Of a stretch of DNA of 64,000 nt, positions 17,941 through 27,060 are shown one piece after another (positions within the stretch are counted from its first letter, which is position 1; the number at the start of each line of letters is the position of its first letter). The DNA is from Terriglobia bacterium. Lineage in GTDB: Bacteria > Acidobacteriota > Terriglobia > Terriglobales > Acidobacteriaceae. The notes under the pieces were generated by a model. The model did not search any database. It had not been told where the DNA came from and saw only the letters and a list, made by a program, of their open reading frames with translations. The stretch lies in NCBI GenBank assembly GCA_020073015.1, contig JAIQFZ010000030.1, positions 1 through 64,000 on the forward strand. The letters run 5' to 3'. The translations under genes and the position numbers were made by a program.

Positions 17941-18918
17941 ATGGAGAATCGCCAGTCCAATCAAACGCCACGAGTCAGCGTCCTCATCCCGGCCTATAAC
18001 ACCGCGTCCATGATCGCCGGGTGTCTGGACTCGGTCTTTGCACAGACCTTCCGGGATTTCGAGGTCATCGTGGTGAACGACGGTTCGCCGGACACTCCCG
18101 AACTGGAAAAAGTGCTGCAGCCCTACAGGGACCGGATCGTTTACATCAAGCAGTCGAACAAGCGGGCAGCCGGCGCGAGAAACACGGCCATCGATCGCGC
18201 GCGTGGCGAGTTTCTGGCGTTCCTCGACAGCGACGACACGTGGCTGCCGCAGCACCTGGAATCGCAGATGAAGCAGTTCGACGCTGAACCCACCCTGGGA
18301 CTGGTGTATTCGAACGCGGCCCTCGTCGGCGACCCGACCCAGCGGATCGAATTTATGACGAAATGCCCCTCCGACGGAAAGGCCAGTTTTGAGGCCCTCG
18401 TGGTCGAGCGCTGCCAGATCCCGGTCTCCACGGTCGTGGCACGCAAAGCGGCCATCGTAAATGCCGGAGGGTTCGACGAAAGCCTGGCTCGCTGCGACGA
18501 CTACGACATGTGGCTCCGCACCGCCTTTTACAGCGGCAAAGTCGGCTACAGCCGGCAGGTGCAGGCACGCCTGGCCGATGGGCGGCCGGGATCGCTCGGT
18601 GTGTCGCGCGTTAGAATGGCGGAGGCGTATTGGCTGATCCTGCAGAAGGCAGAGCAGAAACTGCCATTGAACGAAGCGCAACGGAAATTGGTACGCGACC
18701 GGGCGGCGGAAGTTCGGGCGCGGTATTTACTCGAAGAAGGCAAGAATGATCTCGCCGCTCGCAACTTCGCCAAGGCGCAGGAGCGCTTCGCCGAAGCGAA
18801 CCATTATTTCCGGAAAGCGAACCTAAGCTTGATGCTGCTGGGACTGAAAGTGGCTCCCAACGCGACGAGCCGGATCTTTGCTTACTGGACACAACGCCAC
18901 AATGGGGCGCCGGCCTGA
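17941..18918 (+). CDS. family 2 glycosyltransferase
   Basis: This 325-residue cytosolic GT-A glycosyltransferase opens with VSVLIPAYNTASMIAGCL and VIVVNDGSPDTP, the nucleotide-sugar-binding start. It has the FLDSDDTW metal/donor motif (about residues 92-99) and SLARCDDYDMWLR further on. A C-terminal helical part (about 240-310) is rich in Ala/Glu/Arg and looks like a TPR-type tail. It sits between the FAD protein and three sulfotransferases, so it probably adds a sugar that is later sulfated. Donor and acceptor are unknown. Confidence 0.88.
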   Translation: MENRQSNQTPRVSVLIPAYNTASMIAGCLDSVFAQTFRDFEVIVVNDGSPDTPELEKVLQPYRDRIVYIKQSNKRAAGARNTAIDRARGEFLAFLDSDDTWLPQHLESQMKQFDAEPTLGLVYSNAALVGDPTQRIEFMTKCPSDGKASFEALVVERCQIPVSTVVARKAAIVNAGGFDESLARCDDYDMWLRTAFYSGKVGYSRQVQARLADGRPGSLGVSRVRMAEAYWLILQKAEQKLPLNEAQRKLVRDRAAEVRARYLLEEGKNDLAARNFAKAQERFAEANHYFRKANLSLMLLGLKVAPNATSRIFAYWTQRHNGAPA

Positions 18919-18965
18919 GGCCGTTGGTACTTGCTCATTTGTGATCGGGAGAGATTGAGGTTCGC

Positions 18966-19862
18966 ATGTATCGGTATCTGGTTGCCGCGGTGAAGCATGT
19001 TTTCGGATTGCACCGGCCCGGGAAAAGGCTCGCGGTGCTGCCCGATGATATTCTCCTGGCTTCCTACCCCAAATCGGGCAACACCTGGACCCGCTTCCTG
19101 CTCGCGAATCTCGTGTTTCCGGATCGCGAAGTGGGCTTCGGCAATGTGCACGAGTTGATCCTCGATCCCACCGTTACGGTCCAGAGGGATTTCCGGCGGG
19201 CTCCGCGGCCACGCATCATCAAGACGCACGGGGCGTTTGATCCGCGCTACCGGCGAGTCATCTGCGTGGTTCGCGATCCGCGGGACGTGGCGCTTTCGCA
19301 GTATCACTACCTGCGCAAGTTGAGGAAAATCGACGACGAATTTCCGCTCGACAGTTTTATTGACCGGTTTCTTGCCGGCGAGTTAAAGCGTGAACTCGGA
19401 TCGTGGGGCGAGAACGTCGGCAGTTGGCTGGCAGCACGCCACCACCATCCCGGCTTTCTGTTGTTAAGGTATGAAGACCTGCTCGCCAATACCGCACGGG
19501 AACTGACTCGCGTCGCCAACTTCGGGGGCTTCCCAGCCGATCCGGAACGAATCGCGCAGGCGGTGGAGCGCAGTTCCGCCGACAAGATGCGGGAGAGTGA
19601 GAAGAAGCAGGGCGAGCGTTCCATGTTGATCAAGGGGAGTCGCCAGGATATCCCGTTCATTCGATCGGCGAAGTCGGGCGACTGGCGAAGCGATCTGCCC
19701 GAGTCGCAGGTGGCTCGCATCGAAAGCGCCTGGGGCGACATCATGGCCTGCCTGGGATATGAACTGGTGACCCGCGACTCGCACAGCGCACTCGAACCCA
19801 GCTTACTTGGGTTGCTCGCGGGCGGGTCGGCTTCTCTCATGGAGCAGACTACGATTCGATGA
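18966..19862 (+). CDS. PAPS-dependent sulfotransferase (first of tandem three)
   Basis: The 298-residue protein transfers sulfate from 3'-phosphoadenylyl sulfate to a hydroxyl or amine. The 5'-phosphosulfate loop is SYPKSGNTWTRFL (33-45). The catalytic His lies in IKTHGAF (His88), and the 3'-phosphate site is VVRDPRDVALSQYH (101-114). The C-terminal SAKSGDWRSDLPESQ matches the RKGxxGDWK motif. This is the Sulfotransfer_1 family and probably cytosolic. TTGAGG precedes the ATG. The stop overlaps the next start as ATGA (19859-19862), so the tandem is translationally coupled. The acceptor is probably a polysaccharide repeat unit, given the adjacent glycosyltransferase and flippase. Confidence 0.92.
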   Translation: MYRYLVAAVKHVFGLHRPGKRLAVLPDDILLASYPKSGNTWTRFLLANLVFPDREVGFGNVHELILDPTVTVQRDFRRAPRPRIIKTHGAFDPRYRRVICVVRDPRDVALSQYHYLRKLRKIDDEFPLDSFIDRFLAGELKRELGSWGENVGSWLAARHHHPGFLLLRYEDLLANTARELTRVANFGGFPADPERIAQAVERSSADKMRESEKKQGERSMLIKGSRQDIPFIRSAKSGDWRSDLPESQVARIESAWGDIMACLGYELVTRDSHSALEPSLLGLLAGGSASLMEQTTIR

Positions 19863-20722
19863 TCAAGCGCCTGATCCAAACGATGAAGCGCGTCCTCGGG
19901 CAGACCAGCCCCGGGCGCTACTTTGAAGTGTTCGACGACGATACCTTCATCGTTTCCTTCCCGAAATCCGGGAACACTTGGACGCGGTTTCTGATTGCCA
20001 ACCTGCTGCACCCGGAAGAGCTGGCGACTTTCAGCAATATCGACCGCCTAGTTCCGGAGTCGGAGGGCTTGACGCGGAGCCAATTGAAGCGTGTGCCGCG
20101 GCCCCGCATCATGAAAAGCCACGAGTATTTCGACCCACGCTTCCGCAAGGTGATTTACATCGTGCGCGACCCGCGCGACGTGGCCGTTTCGCAATTTCAT
20201 TTCTACCGCAAACGCCGGCGCATTGCCGATGACTATCCGATTGAGAAATTTGTGACGCGCTTTGTGGCGGGCGATACCAGCGACTACGGCTCATGGGGAG
20301 ACAACGTTTCCAGCTGGCTGGTGACACGGCAAAGTTCCGCCGGCTTCCTGCTGCTGCGGTATGAAGACATGGTGGCGCACACCGTGACGGAGTTGACCAG
20401 GGTCGCTGCGTTTCTGGGCGTGAATGTAACGCCAGAGCGAGTCGCGCAAGCCGTGGAACGCAGCTCGGCCGATCAGATGCGGAAACTCGAAGGCGCCAAC
20501 GCAATGGCTTCAGTCACCAAGAACACGCGGCAGGATATTCCGTTTGTGCGAGCGGCCGGTTCGGGCGGCTGGAAAAAGAGTTTGCCGGAAAGCTCGGTAG
20601 TGGAACTGGAGTCAGCGTGGGCGCCGCTGATGAAGTGGCTGGGGTACGAACCCGCTCTCCTGAAGACATCTGAGACCAACGCGCGTGTCGAACCCGCCGC
20701 GCCGGGAGTGCCCGTCCGATGA
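19859..20722 (+). CDS. PAPS-dependent sulfotransferase (second of tandem three)
   Basis: The 287-residue paralogue of its neighbours retains SFPKSGNTWTRFLIANLL, MKSHEYFD (catalytic His), YIVRDPRDVAVSQFHF, LLLRYEDMVAHT and AAGSGGWKKSLP. It starts within the stop of the first copy (ATGA) and ends in an ATGA overlap with the third (20719-20722). The copies are clearly diverged, not recent identical duplicates, so different hydroxyl positions or sugars are likely. The binding core is more conserved than the variable acceptor region (residues about 45-80). Confidence 0.92.
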   Translation: MIKRLIQTMKRVLGQTSPGRYFEVFDDDTFIVSFPKSGNTWTRFLIANLLHPEELATFSNIDRLVPESEGLTRSQLKRVPRPRIMKSHEYFDPRFRKVIYIVRDPRDVAVSQFHFYRKRRRIADDYPIEKFVTRFVAGDTSDYGSWGDNVSSWLVTRQSSAGFLLLRYEDMVAHTVTELTRVAAFLGVNVTPERVAQAVERSSADQMRKLEGANAMASVTKNTRQDIPFVRAAGSGGWKKSLPESSVVELESAWAPLMKWLGYEPALLKTSETNARVEPAAPGVPVR

Positions 20723-21615
20723 TGTACGGCATCAAACGGACCGTCAAGTATCTGCTCGGCACCGACATCGCCGGGCGGCAGATAGCGGTGCGCCCGGATG
20801 ATACATTCATCGTGTCCTATCCACGGTCGGGAAATACCTGGACGCGCTTTCTGATTGCGAATCTGATCTATGCCGACCGGCCGGTGAGCTTCGCCAACAT
20901 CGAGCAACTGATTCCCGACGCGGAAGCGCAGTCCAGCCGATACCTGAAGCGGATCCCCGGACCGCGCGTGATCAAGAGTCATCAATATTTCGATCACCGT
21001 TACCCAAGAGTGCTCTACATCACGCGCGACCCGCGGGATGTCGTGCTTTCCTACTACAACTTCTCCCGCAAATACCGCCATATCGCGGATGACTTCCCTT
21101 TGGAGCGGTATGTCCACGAATTTGTGAACGGCACGCTGATGTCTTCGGCCTGGGGAACGTGGGCGGAGAATGTAGGCACGTGGGTGGCGGGGCGCAACGG
21201 GCGACCGGACTTCCTACTACTGCGTTACGAGGACATGATCGAGCACACCGAACCCGAGTTGGCGAAGGTGGCACGGTTTTTCGGCCTCGATCTGACTCCG
21301 GAAAAGCTGCAGAACGCCATCGAGAACAGCTCCGCCGACCGTCTGCGCGAGTTGGAGAATAAGGAAGGCGGCGCATGGGTAACCACAAAAAACAAGCGTT
21401 CCGACATTCCGTTCATCGGCAGCGCGGTTGCGGGAAAATGGAAATCGAAGCTCCCGGTGGCTGCGGTCGCGGAGATCGAAAGCGCCTGGGGACCGCTCAT
21501 GGTTTCGCTAGGATATGAACTGATGCCGCCAGCGCCGGGCAATCCGTCGCGGTGCGACTCCTCCCATCTTGAAGCAACCGTACAAACGGCCCACGCAAGT
21601 GAGAAACGGGGATGA
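20719..21615 (+). CDS. PAPS-dependent sulfotransferase (third of tandem three)
   Basis: The 298-residue protein has SYPRSGNTWTRFLIANLI, VIKSHQYFDHRY (catalytic His), YITRDPRDVVLSYYNF and FIGSAVAGKWKSKLP as sulfotransferase motifs. In the last the usual GDW is GKW, a small change in the 3'-phosphate-binding loop. Start and stop are coupled to copy two. A flippase gene follows after 65 nt, which suggests sulfation takes place on the lipid-linked unit before export. Confidence 0.92.
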   Translation: MMYGIKRTVKYLLGTDIAGRQIAVRPDDTFIVSYPRSGNTWTRFLIANLIYADRPVSFANIEQLIPDAEAQSSRYLKRIPGPRVIKSHQYFDHRYPRVLYITRDPRDVVLSYYNFSRKYRHIADDFPLERYVHEFVNGTLMSSAWGTWAENVGTWVAGRNGRPDFLLLRYEDMIEHTEPELAKVARFFGLDLTPEKLQNAIENSSADRLRELENKEGGAWVTTKNKRSDIPFIGSAVAGKWKSKLPVAAVAEIESAWGPLMVSLGYELMPPAPGNPSRCDSSHLEATVQTAHASEKRG

Positions 21616-21680
21616 CCCGTTTATTCTTTTCCTTGCAACTCCAGCTCCAGGTCGGCAACATCGGATAATTCGCCGTTCTC

Positions 21681-23249
21681 ATGCGCAAACTTGAAAAAAT
21701 CCAGATTCTGAAGAATGTCGGCTCGAGTTGGTTCGCGCTGGGCACCAACGTCCTGGTCGGCATCTTCCTTTCGCCGTTCATCATGCACCGGCTGGGCGAT
21801 ACCGCCTTCGGAATCTGGGTTCTCATCTTTTCCATCACCGGCTACTACGGAATTTTCGATCTCGGCATTCGTTCGTCGATCATCCGCTACGTCTCCAAAT
21901 ACACCGCCACAAACGAAACGGACCGGCTGGCCCGGCATGTCAACACGAGCCTGGCTACGTATACCGGAATCGGCGTGCTGAGCATGACCGTAACGATTGT
22001 TCTCAGCTTCTACGTCGATCATCTGTTCAAGATTCCGAAGGAAATGCATTCGCAGGCCCAGTGGCTGCTCCTGCTGGTCGGCGCCTCGGTGAGCCTGGGA
22101 TTTCCATTGGGCGTTTCGGGCGGCATCCTCGAAGGATTACAGCGTTATTACCTGTTGAACTGGACCGCCGTCGCGATGTCGCTGCTACGGGCGGGGTTGA
22201 TCGTCTTTTTTCTGAATCGCGGATACGGTCTGATCACGATCGCTCTGATCACCCTGGTACTGCCGATCGTCGTCTCGGTGGTGCGGGCGGTGATCGCCTT
22301 CCATCTCCTTCCTCTTCCGTACGGCCTGAAGTACGTGGACCGGGAAGCGTTCCGCGACATGGCCCATTTCGGCGGCGCGACGATGCTGGTCATTGTGGCG
22401 GCGCGACTGCGCTTCCAGACCGACGAAATGGTCATTGGCAGCATGTTGTCCGCGGCGGCCATCACGTATTTTTCCATCGCTGCGCGGATCATGGACTACG
22501 CCTTTCAGGTGGTGGTGACGTTGGCGCAGGTGTTCGTTCCCATGTCGAGCCAGTCCGAAGCCGTGGGCAATATGGATCGAGTTCGGAAGATTTATATTGC
22601 CGGGAGCCGCGCCTGCGCCCTGACTACCTTTCCCATCACCGCGATGGTGCTGATCCTGGGCAAGTCGGTGATTGAGGTTTGGGTAGGCCGCAAGTACGTT
22701 CCGCTCAGCTTCCCGGTTTTGGTGGTGCTGGCCATTCCAATGACGCTGCTGATGATGCAGGCGGCCTCTAGCCGCATCCTGATGGGCATGGGCCGGCATC
22801 GGACGTTAGCGACCGTAGCGCTCATCGAAGGCGTTGGCAACCTGGTTCTGAGCATCGCGCTGGTGCGCCCCCTGGGCATTGTGGGAGACGCCTTGGGAAC
22901 CGCCATCCCGCTGGCCCTGACCATGCTTTTCTTCACGCCACGCCACATGCGAAAGCAACTGGGCGTTCCGGTGAGCACGTTCCTGCGCGAAGCCTACACG
23001 CTGCCGCTGCTGCTCGTTCTGCCCTTTGTCGCAGTGCTGCTGCTGATGCAGAACTGGTTTCACGCGCATAAGCTGTGGCAACTGGTGCTGCAGGTCGGCA
23101 CAGGAGGTGTGGTGTACGGTCTGGGGCTTCTGTGGGCGTATCGGACAAAACGCGCATTCCACATCGGCGAATTGGTCGAGAAGAAGACCGTGCCGGCGGA
23201 AGAGGCGCCAGCCCTCGCTCTACAGGATGGGTATCGCGAGGAAATCTAG
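21681..23249 (+). CDS. polysaccharide flippase (Wzx/MOP superfamily)
   Basis: The 522-residue protein has about 12-14 hydrophobic segments throughout and a short basic N-terminus (MRKLEKIQILKN), as in Wzx/MATE-like lipid-linked oligosaccharide flippases. LGIRSSIIRYVSKY and FQTDEMVIGSMLS resemble the conserved loops of polysaccharide biosynthesis proteins. It would move undecaprenyl-PP-linked repeat units across the inner membrane. It is placed directly after the sulfotransferases. The large minus-strand operon has an O-antigen-ligase-like protein but no Wzx, so this is probably the flippase serving both. Confidence 0.87.
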   Translation: MRKLEKIQILKNVGSSWFALGTNVLVGIFLSPFIMHRLGDTAFGIWVLIFSITGYYGIFDLGIRSSIIRYVSKYTATNETDRLARHVNTSLATYTGIGVLSMTVTIVLSFYVDHLFKIPKEMHSQAQWLLLLVGASVSLGFPLGVSGGILEGLQRYYLLNWTAVAMSLLRAGLIVFFLNRGYGLITIALITLVLPIVVSVVRAVIAFHLLPLPYGLKYVDREAFRDMAHFGGATMLVIVAARLRFQTDEMVIGSMLSAAAITYFSIAARIMDYAFQVVVTLAQVFVPMSSQSEAVGNMDRVRKIYIAGSRACALTTFPITAMVLILGKSVIEVWVGRKYVPLSFPVLVVLAIPMTLLMMQAASSRILMGMGRHRTLATVALIEGVGNLVLSIALVRPLGIVGDALGTAIPLALTMLFFTPRHMRKQLGVPVSTFLREAYTLPLLLVLPFVAVLLLMQNWFHAHKLWQLVLQVGTGGVVYGLGLLWAYRTKRAFHIGELVEKKTVPAEEAPALALQDGYREEI

Positions 23250-23530
23250 CTTGCCCGAGGCTCAAAGCTCGCAGTCTGGAGCGGGTCTGCCTCAAAGCTG
23301 CCGCACTGTTGCAAGTTTTTTCACATGTACAGATAACCATCAACCTGAGCTTTTGGAATCTGCATTAACCCAATCTTTCTAGTAGTATACGAAGGGATAT
23401 CTATGGTTTTGAAGGAATTGGAATTGCTCCACTGAACTGCTGCTGCCCCCCAGCCAGTCTTGGATTGCGGATTTTGCTGTCGTAGAGTTTTGCACATTCA
23501 CTGCCATCATGATCTTGGAGGATCACTGAA

Positions 23531-25276
23531 TTGACCGCTTCGACCAGTCACCTCATAGCCCCGCACGGGGGAGAACTTGTTCAGTTGCAAATGCCGGCCG
23601 AGCGCGCCGCGGAATTGAAAGCGCATTCCAAAGACTGGCCGTCGTGGGACCTCACCGCACGCCAACTCTGCGACCTTGAGTTGCTGATGAGCGGCGGCTT
23701 CTCACCGCTGCGCGGCTTCATGAACCGCGCCGACTACGAAGGCGTCTGCCACAACCTGCGCCTGGCCAATGGCACGCTCTGGCCCATGCCGATCACGCTC
23801 GACGTCACCGAAGAATTCGCCAAGAAGCTCACGCCCGGCTCCACCAAAGTCGCCCTGCGCGATCCCGAAGGCGTCATGCTCGCCGTCCTCAGCGTCGAGG
23901 ACGTCTGGCAACCCGATCGCAAAGCCGAAGCCCAGGCTGTTTTCAATTCCACCAGCGCCGCCCATCCCGGCGCCGATTACGCCATCAGCAAATCGAACCC
24001 GTGGTACGTGGGCGGGAAAATCGAGGAGTTCCAGCCTCCCTCCCACTACGATTTCCGCTCGCTCCGCCTGACGCCTGCCGAGCTGCGTGCCGAATTCAGC
24101 CGCCTCGGCTGGACCAAGATCGTCGCTTTCCAGACCCGCAATCCCATGCATCGCGCCCACGTCGAACTCACCATGCGCGCCGCCAAGCAAGTCGAGGCCA
24201 ACCTGCTGATTCATCCATCGGTCGGTATGACCAAGCCCGGCGACGTGGACTACTTCGTTCGCACCCGCTGTTACCAGTTGTTGCTTCCCAAGTATCCGCA
24301 CGGCACCGTGGCGCTCTCGATGTTGCCGCTGGCCATGCGCATGGGCGGTCCGCGCGAAGCGATCTGGCACGGCCTGATTCGCAAGAACCATGGCTGCACG
24401 CACTTCATCGTCGGCCGCGACCACGCCGGCCCCGGCAAGGACACTGACGGCAAGCCCTTTTACGGCCCCTACGATGCCCAGGAATTGTTCAAGAAGCACG
24501 AGACCGAAATGGGCGTCAAAATGGTTCCCTTCCAGATGATGGTCTATCTCCAGAATGAGGACCGCTATGTCCCCGCCGATGAAGTTCCGCAGGGCGCCAA
24601 GGTGCTCGACATCTCCGGGACGGAACTGCGTCAGCGCCTCAACGAGGGCCGCGATATTCCTGCCTGGTTCACCTATCCGGAAGTTGTGAAGGAACTACGC
24701 CGCAGCTATCCGCCCCGCGACAAGCAGGGCGTAACCATCTTCTTCACCGGACTTTCGGGATCGGGCAAGTCGACCATCGCCAATGCGCTCATCACAAAGT
24801 TCCTGGAGACGGGTGGCCGTCCGGTCACTCTCCTTGACGGCGACCTGGTCCGCAAGCACTTGTCGTCGGAGCTGGGCTTCTCCAAGGAGCATCGGGATAT
24901 CAACATCCGCCGCATCGGCTACGTCGCCTCCGAGATCACCAAGAATGGCGGGATCGCCATTTGCGCTCCGATTGCGCCTTATGCTGCAACGCGCAAAGCG
25001 GTTCGTCAGATGATTGAACCTTTCGGCGGCTTCCTGCTGGTGCACGTCGCGACTTCGATCGATGTCTGCGAGCAGCGCGACCGCAAGGGGCTGTATGCCA
25101 AGGCGCGAGCGGGGATTGTGAAAGAGTTCACGGGTATTTCCGATCCCTACGAGGTGCCGGCGGATGCCGAGGTGGTGATTGACACGGCGGAACTGTCTCC
25201 CGAGGAAGCGGCGCAGAGCATCATTCTGCACCTGGAGCGCGAAGGCTTCATCGGAGCCAACGGTAACGGCCAGTAA
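23531..25276 (+). CDS. sat: bifunctional ATP sulfurylase / APS kinase (PAPS synthase)
   Basis: The 581-residue fusion makes the sulfate donor for the neighbouring sulfotransferases: ATP + sulfate to APS, then APS + ATP to PAPS. The sulfurylase half (1-395) has QTRNPMHRAH (201-210, nucleotide-binding) and GRDHAGPG (about 296-303). The kinase half has the P-loop GLSGSGKST (407-415) and DGDLVRKHL. At the position often Ser in CysC the sequence is CAPIAPY, i.e. Ala. The start is TTG23531, supported by GGAGG at 23517-23521. The use of a fused enzyme, rather than CysDN/CysC, beside sulfotransferases argues for a dedicated PAPS supply. No APS or PAPS reductase genes are nearby, so this is not an assimilation cluster. 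Confidence 0.94.
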   Translation: MTASTSHLIAPHGGELVQLQMPAERAAELKAHSKDWPSWDLTARQLCDLELLMSGGFSPLRGFMNRADYEGVCHNLRLANGTLWPMPITLDVTEEFAKKLTPGSTKVALRDPEGVMLAVLSVEDVWQPDRKAEAQAVFNSTSAAHPGADYAISKSNPWYVGGKIEEFQPPSHYDFRSLRLTPAELRAEFSRLGWTKIVAFQTRNPMHRAHVELTMRAAKQVEANLLIHPSVGMTKPGDVDYFVRTRCYQLLLPKYPHGTVALSMLPLAMRMGGPREAIWHGLIRKNHGCTHFIVGRDHAGPGKDTDGKPFYGPYDAQELFKKHETEMGVKMVPFQMMVYLQNEDRYVPADEVPQGAKVLDISGTELRQRLNEGRDIPAWFTYPEVVKELRRSYPPRDKQGVTIFFTGLSGSGKSTIANALITKFLETGGRPVTLLDGDLVRKHLSSELGFSKEHRDINIRRIGYVASEITKNGGIAICAPIAPYAATRKAVRQMIEPFGGFLLVHVATSIDVCEQRDRKGLYAKARAGIVKEFTGISDPYEVPADAEVVIDTAELSPEEAAQSIILHLEREGFIGANGNGQ

Positions 25277-25323
25277 ATCGGACCAGCCGCGCGGGGCGGG
25301 CTGAGCGGGTGACTTAAGACGGC

Positions 25324-26094
25324 ATGGAACTGTTGCTGGCAAAGATTCTGATCGGCTTCATCGTCGGAACGCTGATCGGACTCACCGGGCTGGGCGGTGG
25401 CGTATTACTGCTGCCCATGCTCATCTTTGGCCTGCGCATTCCCGCCATCATCGCCGTCGGCTCCGACGCCCTCTTCAACTTCTGCACCAAGATCCCCGCC
25501 AGCGTGCTCCACCTGCAAAAAGGCACGGTGCGGCGGAGGGTTGTGCTGGCCATGGCCGTCGGCAGCATGCCCGGTTCCTTCCTGGGCGTTTCGTTGCTGC
25601 AGCACCTGCGTACGCTCTACGGCACGGGCGTAAATGATTTCATCAAGTCGGCGGTGGGACTGCTGCTGGTCTGCATTCCCGCTCTGCTGCTGTTTCAGGG
25701 ACGGATCGAAGAGCATCTGGCCAAGCGTGACCCCACCATGAAGTCATTTATTGGAATGACATTCATCGGACTGGTAGGCGGATTCTTGGTCGGCATGACT
25801 TCGGTCGGATCCGGCAGCATGATCATGATGATGCTCCTGCTGTTTTATTCGTACGCGCCGAAAGTCATGGTCGGCACCGATATTGCGCACGCCGTCATTC
25901 TCACCGGCCTCACCAGCCTGCTGCACTGGAGGCTCGGCAATGTCGATTTCAACCTCGTCGGTTCGTTGTTAATCGGATCGATCCCCGGCGGAATGCTGGG
26001 ATCGCACCTCAGCACGCGCGTCCCCGTGCTCTGGCTGCGGAGGATCCTGTGCACGGTCCTGCTGATGACCGGAGCAAGAATGTTGTGGGCGTGA
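25324..26094 (+). CDS. TauE/SafE-type anion permease, probable sulfate transporter
   Basis: The 256-residue inner-membrane protein has about eight hydrophobic segments and the internal two-fold pattern of the TauE/SafE family (GTLIGLTGLGGGVLLLPML near the N-terminus and GLVGGFLVGMTSVGSGSM in the second half). The family moves sulfite, sulfonates or other sulfur anions. Lying between the PAPS synthase and the PAP phosphatase, it most likely brings sulfate in or exports sulfite. The direction cannot be told from the sequence. Confidence 0.85.
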   Translation: MELLLAKILIGFIVGTLIGLTGLGGGVLLLPMLIFGLRIPAIIAVGSDALFNFCTKIPASVLHLQKGTVRRRVVLAMAVGSMPGSFLGVSLLQHLRTLYGTGVNDFIKSAVGLLLVCIPALLLFQGRIEEHLAKRDPTMKSFIGMTFIGLVGGFLVGMTSVGSGSMIMMMLLLFYSYAPKVMVGTDIAHAVILTGLTSLLHWRLGNVDFNLVGSLLIGSIPGGMLGSHLSTRVPVLWLRRILCTVLLMTGARMLWA

Positions 26095-26140
26095 AGTTAG
26101 GAGTTAGCTACTGACTACTGAGAACTACGACGGAGAATTA

Positions 26141-26950
26141 ATGACTTCTACCAAAGAGACTCTGGAACGCATTCACGCCGCTCTCGAAGCGGCCCGCGAA
26201 GTCCTGAGCCGCTTCACGCCGGGCGCGATTGACGCCGAATACAAAGCTGGACACGATCCGGTCACCGAAGCCGACCGCGCGGTCGACGACGTGTTGCGCA
26301 AGCTTCTGCTCCGGGAAGGCGAGGGTTGGCTCTCGGAAGAGTCGGTGGACGATTTCAGCCGGCTCGACAAGCAGCGTGTGTGGGTGGTGGATCCTCTCGA
26401 CGGCACCCGCGAATTCGTGCAGGGCATCCCGGAGTTCTGCGTTTCCATCGCCATGGTGGAGAACGGAATTCCGGTCGCCGGTGGCATCTGCAACCCCGCC
26501 ACCAGCGAACTCATCCTCGGATCGCGGGATACCGGCGTGACTTACAACGGCAAGCCGGCCCAGCCCAGCCAGCGCCGGGACCTGCACGGAGCGTTGGTGC
26601 TGGCCAGCCGAAGCGAAGTGAAGCGCGGCGAGTGGAAGCAATTCGAGTCCGCCGAATTCAAGATTCGTCCGATGGGTTCGGTTGCCTACAAGCTCGGCCT
26701 GGTTTCAGCGGGACGCGCCGATCTCACCTTTACGCTGGTACCCAAGAACGAGTGGGACGTTGCGGCCGGCGCCGCGCTGGTCGAAAGTGCCGGAGGGTGG
26801 ACGCTGAAACTCGACCACTCTCCGCTCCGCTGCAACCAGAAAGATCCTCTGATCTCTGGTCTGCTGGCCGGGGGGCCGTTTCTGAAAGATCCTCTGCTTG
26901 CCTTGCTCGACCGGCATTCGCAGACCGTCGGAACCGACAAGCAAGCTTAG
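26141..26950 (+). CDS. cysQ: 3'(2'),5'-bisphosphate nucleotidase (PAP phosphatase)
   Basis: The 269-residue protein is of the inositol-monophosphatase superfamily. It has DPVTEADRA (39-47), LSEES (64-68), the metal site WVVDPLDGTREF (81-92) and the second motif NEWDVAAGAALVESAGG (about 203-219). It hydrolyses 3'-phosphoadenosine 5'-phosphate, the product of sulfotransferases that would otherwise inhibit them. Position after the PAPS synthase and permease fits that job well. GGAGA precedes the ATG. Confidence 0.88.
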   Translation: MTSTKETLERIHAALEAAREVLSRFTPGAIDAEYKAGHDPVTEADRAVDDVLRKLLLREGEGWLSEESVDDFSRLDKQRVWVVDPLDGTREFVQGIPEFCVSIAMVENGIPVAGGICNPATSELILGSRDTGVTYNGKPAQPSQRRDLHGALVLASRSEVKRGEWKQFESAEFKIRPMGSVAYKLGLVSAGRADLTFTLVPKNEWDVAAGAALVESAGGWTLKLDHSPLRCNQKDPLISGLLAGGPFLKDPLLALLDRHSQTVGTDKQA

Positions 26951-27060
26951 GAGCCCGAGGACTGGTGGGGCTGCAGGAACGACACTTTCGTACAATTGGG
27001 AATTGAGGGCTGAGGACCACGTTCTCACTCTTGCCACAGACTGCTAACCTCAGAATCAGC

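Noticed and set aside
23412-23428. GG-N10-GC spacing (AAGGAATTGGAATTGCT) before the PAPS synthase
   Set aside because: The -12 TTGCT is good but the -24 lacks the T of TGG and the C and A of TGGCA; judged too weak to list as a promoter.
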